From Candidatus Mcinerneyibacterium aminivorans (GTDB lineage: Bacteria; Macinerneyibacteriota; Macinerneyibacteria; Macinerneyibacteriales; Macinerneyibacteriaceae), in the NCBI GenBank assembly GCA_008086245.1, contig VSIX01000083.1, positions 1 through 9,333 on the forward strand: DNA of 9,333 bases, given 5' to 3'. Position numbers and translations under genes: made by a program. Shown in pieces: positions 4,838-9,333 of the stretch. The first letter of the stretch is position 1. Every line of letters begins with the position of its first letter. The notes below the pieces were generated by a model. That model was not told where the DNA came from and did no database searches. It saw only the letters and a program-made list of their open reading frames with translations.

Positions 4838-6694
4838 ATGGGTACTAAATGCTGTGATATTACAAATAAAATAGATTTAAAAAAAACTAATAAAAAAATA
4901 GTTTTAGCCGGTAATCCAAATGTTGGGAAGTCAATTTTTTTTAATTATTTTACCGGTAATTATGTAACTGTATCCAACTATCCAGGAACTACATTAGAAA
5001 TCAGTCACGGAAAATTTGGAGATGATGCAGTTATTGATACTACTGGTGTTTACGGAATATCGTCTTTTAACGACGAAGAAAAGGTAGCAAGAGATGCCAT
5101 TATTTCAGGTGATATTATAGTGAATATTGTTGATGCAGTTCATCTTGAAAGAGATCTATTTTTAACCCAGCAAATTATTGATATGGATAAAAAAGTTATA
5201 GTGGCACTAAATATGATGGACGAAGCGAAACAAAAAGGAATAAATATAGATATAAGTAAACTCGAAAAGAAACTGGGAGTTCCAGTTATTCCAACTGTAG
5301 CAATAAATAACGAGGGATTAGATAAATTAAAAAACAATTTAGAAAATGCACAAAAGGGAAATACATCAATAAAAGAAGATGAAAATCTAAATAAAGTATA
5401 TAATAAAACAAAAAACTATGCAGAAGCAGTATTAATAATGGAAGGAGATAAAGTCATTTCTGAAAAATATGGTATTCAACCATATGAATTTAGAAAGGAA
5501 TATTACCAAAAAAGAAGGCAGAGAATAGATAGTATAATTAAAAATACTGTTGATAGAAAGAATCCTCAAAGTGATTTTTTAACAAAATTAGGAAGATTAA
5601 TGATAAAACCTTTAACAGGAATACCTATTTTGCTTGCCACATTATATTTGTTGTATGAATTTATTGGTGTATTTGTAGCACAAACAATTGTTGATTTTAC
5701 TGAAGGGCATCTTTTTGGAGAAATTTATGAACCATTTATTAAAAACTTAATAATAAAACTTGTTGGTTCAGAGAGTATTTTTTACAATCTTTTAGCTGGA
5801 GAATTTGGTTTGTTAACCATGTCAGTTACTTATTTATTTGGTTTGCTTCTTCCCTTGGTAGGCGGCTTTTACTTATTTTTAGCGTTTTTAGAAGATTCTG
5901 GCTATATGCCCAGAGTAGCAGTTCTTGTTGATAAGATGCTAAACAAAATAGGATTGAACGGAAGGGCTATTATTCCAATGATTTTAGGTTTTGGATGCGT
6001 TACCATGGCAACAGTTACAACTAGATTACTTGGATCAAAAAGAGAAAAAATTATTACTGTATTTTTACTTGGTCTTGCAATACCATGTTCAGCACAGCTC
6101 GGTGTTATAGCAGGACTAATTGCCCCTCTTGGTTTAAAATATTTTTTAATCTATATAATTACAATTTTTACAGTTTATGTTCTATCAGGAACGTTTTTAA
6201 ATAAAGTTTTACCTGGAAAATCTACTGATTTACTAATAGATCTACCGCCAATAAGAAGACCGATAATAAGTAATGTTTTAAGAAAAACTTATTATAAAAC
6301 CAAATCATTTATTAAAGAAGCGGGACCGATATTTGCAATAGGAGCAATAATTATTACACTTCTTAATGATTTTATGATATTGGATAAAATTCAAAATTTA
6401 TTAAAGCCTATTACAAAGGGTATGCTCAACCTACCAAGCGAAACAGCTAATGCTTTTATTATGGGAATAGTTAGAAGAGACTTTGGAGCTGCAGGACTTA
6501 ATAGTTTAGCTTTAACTGCAAACCAAACAATAGTATCTCTTATTGTAATTACTCTTTTTGTACCGTGTATTGCTGCAATGATGATAATGATTAAAGAAAG
6601 ATCCTGGAAAGAAGCAATATTAATATGGATAGGAAGCTGGATTACAGCATTTGCTGTAGGTGCAATTGTATCAAAAATACTGATTTACATTTAA
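4838..6694 (+). CDS. feoB: Ferrous iron transporter FeoB (GTPase and permease)
   Basis: This inner-membrane Fe2+ importer has 618 aa from the revised start. The N-terminal G domain shows G1 GNPNVGKS (25-32), G2 in NYPGTT, G3 DTTG (67-70, usually DxPG) and G4 NMMD (125-128). The membrane part begins near residue 255 and carries the Gate features LEDSGYMPRVA, LGFGCVTMA (GFGC at 384-387) and AIPCSAQLGV, then VRRDFGAAGL. It is at the short end for FeoB. GFGCV in place of the common GFGCN marks a divergent subfamily. I chose the ATG at 4838 because AAAGGAGG lies just before it, whereas the in-frame ATG at 4823 has no ribosome binding site and would place that sequence inside the gene. An unusual CC pair follows the start (MGTKCCD). 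Confidence 0.95.
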   Translation: MGTKCCDITNKIDLKKTNKKIVLAGNPNVGKSIFFNYFTGNYVTVSNYPGTTLEISHGKFGDDAVIDTTGVYGISSFNDEEKVARDAIISGDIIVNIVDAVHLERDLFLTQQIIDMDKKVIVALNMMDEAKQKGINIDISKLEKKLGVPVIPTVAINNEGLDKLKNNLENAQKGNTSIKEDENLNKVYNKTKNYAEAVLIMEGDKVISEKYGIQPYEFRKEYYQKRRQRIDSIIKNTVDRKNPQSDFLTKLGRLMIKPLTGIPILLATLYLLYEFIGVFVAQTIVDFTEGHLFGEIYEPFIKNLIIKLVGSESIFYNLLAGEFGLLTMSVTYLFGLLLPLVGGFYLFLAFLEDSGYMPRVAVLVDKMLNKIGLNGRAIIPMILGFGCVTMATVTTRLLGSKREKIITVFLLGLAIPCSAQLGVIAGLIAPLGLKYFLIYIITIFTVYVLSGTFLNKVLPGKSTDLLIDLPPIRRPIISNVLRKTYYKTKSFIKEAGPIFAIGAIIITLLNDFMILDKIQNLLKPITKGMLNLPSETANAFIMGIVRRDFGAAGLNSLALTANQTIVSLIVITLFVPCIAAMMIMIKERSWKEAILIWIGSWITAFAVGAIVSKILIYI

Positions 6695-6709
6695 AAGCAA
6701 GGGGTTTTT

Positions 6710-6865
6710 ATGGCATGTAGTTATGAAAGAAATGATAATGGAAATATCATATGTCCAAAATGCGGATATATAATAAAAGACAACCTGGTAGTCAAATGTC
6801 CAAGATGTGCAAAACTTTTGATAAAAAAATGCAGCGAATGTGACGGGTGTAGTCTTAGAAAATAA
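6710..6865 (+). CDS. Cys-rich zinc-ribbon-like protein of the feo operon
   Basis: This 51-aa protein begins 15 bp after the feoB stop with an AAGGGG ribosome binding site 5 nt before its ATG. It has eight cysteines: C3, C15-x2-C18, C30-x2-C33, then C41-x2-C44-x2-C47. The two middle CPxC knuckles (CPKCG and CPRCA) look like a zinc ribbon. The last CxxCxxC triplet, with a Gly and basic residues, could instead bind iron or an Fe-S cluster, as proposed for FeoC proteins. It has no HTH and no membrane helix, so it is neither a classical FeoC nor the FeoB-associated Cys-rich membrane protein. Its place between feoB and the terminator suggests an accessory or sensing role in iron uptake. That role is inference. 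Confidence 0.85.
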   Translation: MACSYERNDNGNIICPKCGYIIKDNLVVKCPRCAKLLIKKCSECDGCSLRK

Positions 6866-6872
6866 ATATTGG

Positions 6873-6934
6873 GGAAGGTATAATTAAATAGTTCCTATTA
6901 ATTGATTATTTTTTGTTATACCTTCCTTTTTTTC
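6873..6934 (+). terminator. Composite intrinsic terminator of the feo operon
   Basis: An 11-bp perfect outer stem (GGAAGGTATAA at 6873-6883, TTATACCTTCC at 6916-6926) is followed at once by a run of seven or more T. Its 32-nt interior can form a second stem (AATTAAATAG / CTATTAATT with one bulge, partly competing with the outer base). It starts 7 bp after the stop codon of the Cys-rich gene, which confirms that gene as the last of the operon. Confidence 0.85.
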
Positions 6935-7215
6935 TTTCCATTCTAATCTATTTGTTTTAAAAGAATATTTATGATTTACACAAACACAAGGAATATTTTG
7001 GTTTCTTTTAACTTATAATTTATAACAGACCATGGTTGATATATATATAACTTTCAATTTGACTTTTCTTACAGGTTTGAATCACCTTAATTTTTAAAAA
7101 TTATTTAAGTTACTTTTAACAGCTTATAACTAACATATCACAATATAAATCTTTTAATCTAAAAATAGCCACTTACAGCTAAATTATTAAAATTGAATTT
7201 TTAACTTACTAATTT

Positions 7216-7244
7216 TTGCTTATACATCATTGCTTAATTAAATT
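7216..7244 (+). promoter_or_regulatory. Candidate promoter of the UPF0158 gene
   Basis: TTGCTT (7216-7221) and TAAATT (7239-7244) are separated by 17 bp and lie about 38 bp before the start codon. The -10 overlaps the left arm of the AT hairpin. The match is moderate in a very AT-rich background. Confidence 0.3.
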
Positions 7245-7261
7245 TTTTTTTTATAATTAAG
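7233..7261. other. AT-rich hairpin with T10 loop upstream of the UPF0158 gene
   Basis: CTTAATTA (7233-7240) and TAATTAAG (7254-7261) form an 8-bp perfect inverted repeat around a 13-nt loop that contains ten T in a row. It falls between the candidate -10 and the ribosome binding site, so it could be an operator or a 5'-UTR structure. A homopolymer of this length is also a likely slippage site. Confidence 0.35.
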
Positions 7262-7281
7262 TAAAAGGGAGAAAATAGATT

Positions 7282-7716
7282 ATGTCTGATAAAATCAAAA
7301 TTAAGAAAATGGATTTAATTGCTGGGTTAAAAGATAATAAATACGAAATTAAACATGTTCTATTTTTAAACACTGGGGAAGTAATAGTATATGCTCCAGG
7401 CTATGGAGAAAAAGAGTTCAACAAAGAGGTAGAAGAGAAAATCGAAAATAATGAAACCATAGAAATTGATGGAATTTCTTCTAAAGAAGCTTATAAAATA
7501 AGAGAAAGTTTTGTGGAAGAAGAAGTACAAGATGATAATGTAAAAAAAGCTTTATCAATTGTTTTAAATGGCAAAAAACCATTTAGCAATTTTAAAAGGG
7601 CTTTAAAAAAATGGCCGGAATTAAGACAGAAATGGTTTGATTATGAAAATAAAAGATTTGAAGAAAAAGCAAGAGAATGGCTGGATTTAAAAGATATTGA
7701 AGCTGAGTTAATTTAA
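7282..7716 (+). CDS. UPF0158 family protein
   Basis: This soluble protein of 144 aa matches the uncharacterised UPF0158 family as I know it. The N-terminal half has MDLIAGLKDN and TGEVIVYAPG, with an acidic, Glu-rich centre. The C-terminal half has the family signature: ALSIVLNGKKPFSNFKRAL, then a WPELRQKWFDYENKRFEEKAREWL stretch (about residues 114-134). Function is unknown. No membrane segment or catalytic motif is visible. The start codon has GGGAG about 10 nt upstream. The gene is monocistronic and converges on the unknown gene pair with only 19 bp between stop codons and no clear terminator. Confidence 0.8.
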   Translation: MSDKIKIKKMDLIAGLKDNKYEIKHVLFLNTGEVIVYAPGYGEKEFNKEVEEKIENNETIEIDGISSKEAYKIRESFVEEEVQDDNVKKALSIVLNGKKPFSNFKRALKKWPELRQKWFDYENKRFEEKAREWLDLKDIEAELI

Positions 7717-7735
7717 ATAATTTTGTTTCCTATAA

Positions 7736-8089
7736 CTAAATTGTTAATTTACAATATTTATCAAAAAATTTAGATTTTTTGTATAAATATTCGTAATTTT
7801 CAACCTTTTTGCTTTCTATTAATCCAAACAATTCCAAAAAAGTAAGAGTTTTCCATCGAAACTCCATCTTCCTTCTGGATAAAGAATCAGTTTCTGACAA
7901 ATCTTTAATTCTATCTTCATCAAAATAATACTCATAAAAATTTCTATCAATATCAAACCATAAATATTTTGAGGGAAAAGCTGCTATAAATTTTTCTGCA
8001 TAATAATCAGATTTTCTAAATGTCTCTCCAAATTTATCAAATAGATATAGGGCAAAAAAGAAACCTTTGGTTAAAACATGATATTTCAT
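7736..8089 (-). CDS. Unrecognised 117-aa protein, possible winged helix
   Basis: I do not recognise this protein. It is rich in aromatic residues (F, Y, W) and lysine, with no membrane helix. The C-terminal part (about residues 74-112, MEFRWKTLTFLELFGLIESK, then a YEYLYKKS strand) reads like a helix followed by a beta wing, so a winged-helix DNA-binding fold is possible. The N-terminal half (LTKGFFFALYLFDKFGETF) looks helical. The ATG overlaps the stop codon of the upstream 78-aa gene by one base (TAATG), so translation is coupled. The only ribosome binding site is a weak AGAAG. Both genes of the pair should be expressed together and may form one complex. Confidence 0.6.
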   Translation of the reverse strand: MKYHVLTKGFFFALYLFDKFGETFRKSDYYAEKFIAAFPSKYLWFDIDRNFYEYYFDEDRIKDLSETDSLSRRKMEFRWKTLTFLELFGLIESKKVENYEYLYKKSKFFDKYCKLTI

Positions 8090-8325
8090 TAAACTTCTGA
8101 AAAAAACACCCAGCTTATTGCTTTCCTGGCATTATATAAATATGTGTAATATCTTTTCACAGGAGTAGATTTTATATATCTATTTTTCTTTAAAACAATT
8201 CTTGTTTTTTTCTCTTCAGTAAAATCATTCTCAATAGTTATAATATTTCTCATGATAAAAAAATCTACTAGAGTTTCTTCAGATGTTATTTTTTCCTTGC
8301 CCTCCTTGATGTCTTCATAAAACAA
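8089..8325 (-). CDS. Unrecognised 78-aa protein coupled to the 117-aa gene
   Basis: I do not recognise this protein. It has an acidic N-terminal half and a basic, Tyr-rich C-terminal half (RIVLKKNRYIKSTPVKRYYTYL, about residues 42-63) that could bind nucleic acid. The start is uncertain. The frame is closed by TGA shortly upstream, leaving a TTG at 8325 preceded by AAGGA with a 4-nt gap. A better AAGGAGG lies inside the frame, but the first in-frame ATG after it is at codon 25. The gene may therefore use TTG or may be the truncated remains of a longer one. It ends in the TAATG overlap with the following gene. Confidence 0.5.
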   Translation of the reverse strand: MFYEDIKEGKEKITSEETLVDFFIMRNIITIENDFTEEKKTRIVLKKNRYIKSTPVKRYYTYLYNARKAISWVFFSEV

Positions 8326-8610
8326 TTCATCCTTGATTCAAATGGGGGCAGGCCTTCACATTTATACATTCTTTTTTATAATCCCCTCTATTTTATTTTT
8401 TTTCCTACTCAGCTCTTTATCACTTTTACATTTTTCTTCAAATCTTTTGGTTTTCATTGAAACTGAAGTATATCTTATTTTAAATAAATTCTCTCTTGTT
8501 TTTATTTTAATTGATTAATTGACCATCGGCAATCAACAATTGGAAACCAGCTCTGCTGGATTTCCTGGCTTTGTCCCCTTATTTTTCTATATACTTTCTT
8601 TATATTTCTC
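8326..8610. other. T-rich intergenic region, possibly decayed
   Basis: This 285-bp stretch lies between the methyltransferase stop and the start of the 78-aa gene. It is strongly T-rich on the plus strand over 8360-8515 and ends in the third repeat copy. On the minus strand a 31-codon Lys-rich frame (8362-8457) has no ribosome binding site. The strand bias suggests former minus-strand coding sequence, but no intact gene can be supported. Confidence 0.4.
8504..8564 (-). repeat. Dispersed hairpin repeat, copy 3 (degenerate)
   Basis: This 61-bp copy keeps the GACCATCGGCAATC core and the hairpin, but with substitutions in the CAATCG units and a one-base deletion in one hairpin arm (GAAACCAGC against GCTGGATTTC, positions 8543-8564). 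The left AT-rich tail is shortened. It is oriented as in the other two copies and lies 46 bp beyond the stop codon of the methyltransferase gene, again on its 3' side. Confidence 0.75.
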
Positions 8611-9333
8611 CTATCTTTTTTTCATTATTACTATTTGTCTTTTAGCATTTTTATCATAATTCCCCCCGGACCAGTCTCCATAAGCATCTTCAATAATCAT
8701 ATCATACTTTTTTGACATTTTTTTTAACTCATTAATATTATAAAGCCTTATAGAAAAATTAACTTTTCTAATTTGTCCATCTCTAACAATAACTCTTTCA
8801 CAATAACTACGCCCTTCTACATAATCAAAATTATTAAAATCTATCATAAAATCATCATTCTGTCTGTTTACACACTGGTTTTTATATGTATTAAGAAGAT
8901 GATCCCTGCTCAAATTATCCATAATAAAATATCCATTACTTTTTAAAGCATTTGATATCTTTTCTATAACTCTTTCATTTTCTCTATCGCTAAAAAAACC
9001 AAATGAACCTCCTAGCATTATTACCACATCAAATTCTCTTTTATATTTTATTTTTCTCATATCACCCTGTATATATTTTACATTTTTTGAGTTATTGTTT
9101 TCTCTTGCATAATTTAAAAAGCCATTCATTAAATCAATACCTGTAACATCAAATCCTTTTTCTCCCAAATAAAAACTGTGTCTACCATATCCACAGGGTA
9201 TATCAAGAATCTTCTCTTTTCCCTGTAAATCCAATTTATCAATAACAAAATCAACCTGTTGTTTTGTAAATTTAGATGGATAATCATAAAAATATAAATA
9301 ATCATCTACTTCATATACTTCTTCACATCTATT
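8611..9333 (-). CDS. Class I SAM-dependent methyltransferase (5' end outside window)
   Basis: The frame is open to the window edge, giving 240 visible residues; a TTG at 9234 would be an internal codon, not the start. The visible N terminus (DDYLYFYDYPSKFTKQQVDFV) is the usual lead-in of this methyltransferase group. Motif I is LDIPCGYG (visible residues 43-50), followed by RHS, the acidic ribose-binding D67 in VTGIDL, GDM at 90-92 and FDVVIMLGGSFGFF. The C terminus, with GDWSGGNYDKNAKRQIVIMKK, is typical of small-molecule-type class I enzymes. The substrate cannot be told. Copy 3 of the dispersed repeat follows the stop codon by 46 bp. Confidence 0.85.
   Translation of the reverse strand, partial: NRCEEVYEVDDYLYFYDYPSKFTKQQVDFVIDKLDLQGKEKILDIPCGYGRHSFYLGEKGFDVTGIDLMNGFLNYARENNNSKNVKYIQGDMRKIKYKREFDVVIMLGGSFGFFSDRENERVIEKISNALKSNGYFIMDNLSRDHLLNTYKNQCVNRQNDDFMIDFNNFDYVEGRSYCERVIVRDGQIRKVNFSIRLYNINELKKMSKKYDMIIEDAYGDWSGGNYDKNAKRQIVIMKKR

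Larger units (their letters stand above)
6935..7281. other. AT-rich intergenic region before the UPF0158 gene
   Basis: Between the feo terminator and the UPF0158 gene lie about 350 bp without a convincing ORF. A perfect 16-bp AT palindrome (7088-7103), a candidate promoter (7216-7244) and an AT hairpin with a T10 loop (7233-7261) are the only structures noted. In such AT-rich DNA all of these may be chance. Confidence 0.5.

Noticed and set aside
5140-5337. Minus-strand 65-codon ORF inside feoB
   Set aside because: It is antisense to the G domain of FeoB, has low-complexity composition and no ribosome binding site argument.
7088-7103. Perfect 16-bp AT palindrome as an operator
   Set aside because: It contains only A and T in a region of extreme AT content and is about 180 bp from the next gene, so chance is the simplest explanation.
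8362-8457. Minus-strand 31-codon Lys-rich frame
   Set aside because: There is no ribosome binding site before the ATG and no recognisable motif. It may be a remnant but cannot be supported as a gene.
8333-8518. Plus-strand 61-codon hydrophobic ORF
   Set aside because: It begins with TTG without a ribosome binding site, and its Phe/Leu/Ser content follows from the T-rich strand. It runs into the third repeat copy. I treat it as non-coding.

Overview
This is a very AT-rich window from a low-GC anaerobic Firmicute. The evidence is strong AGGAGG-type ribosome binding sites, compact A/T-biased codon use, a FeoAB ferrous iron importer and paired flavodoxin-fold proteins, one with an Fe-S type Cys cluster. 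A clostridial or halanaerobial relative would fit, but nothing seen fixes the genus. No rRNA, tRNA, CRISPR array or transposase gene was found.

Left part (about 1-2350), minus strand. Reading leftwards, two flavodoxin-fold oxidoreductase-like genes abut stop-to-start (190 aa, then 225 aa). Next come a possible 36-aa small ORF with a strong Shine-Dalgarno and a four-helix membrane protein of the DUF2975 (YoaS-like) family. The small HTH gene that often follows DUF2975 is absent. Two copies of a dispersed repeat (about 70 and 77 bp) that ends in a perfect 10-bp hairpin lie just 3' of the 225-aa gene and of the DUF2975 gene.

Middle-left (about 2540-4155), minus strand. A two-gene toxin-antitoxin-like or defence-like module has a near-consensus promoter (TTGACA, 17 bp, TATATT). 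Its first gene encodes an XRE-type HTH joined to an ImmA/IrrE HExxH metallopeptidase, with a C-terminal helical segment that resembles UPF0175 antitoxins. It overlaps the second gene, a PIN-domain nuclease, by 13 nt.

Centre (about 4520-6930), plus strand. This is an iron uptake operon: a promoter overlapped by two TTAG-N6-CTAA dyads (a DtxR/MntR-like operator), then feoA, feoB and a 51-aa protein with eight cysteines. The last gene is too short for a usual ORF cut-off. A large composite hairpin with a T-run terminates the operon.

Right part. A UPF0158 family gene (plus strand) converges on an overlapping pair of unrecognised small genes (minus strand), one of which looks like a winged helix. 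A third, degenerate copy of the repeat follows, just 3' of a class I SAM-dependent methyltransferase whose 5' end lies beyond the window.

The items most worth a second look are the XRE-ImmA-PIN module with its UPF0175-like tail, the Cys-rich third gene of the feo operon, the dispersed hairpin repeat that sits downstream of genes in a fixed orientation, and the unknown TAATG-coupled gene pair. Start sites were revised for the 190-aa flavoprotein (ATG at 2311), FeoB (ATG at 4838) and the methyltransferase (open to the window edge).
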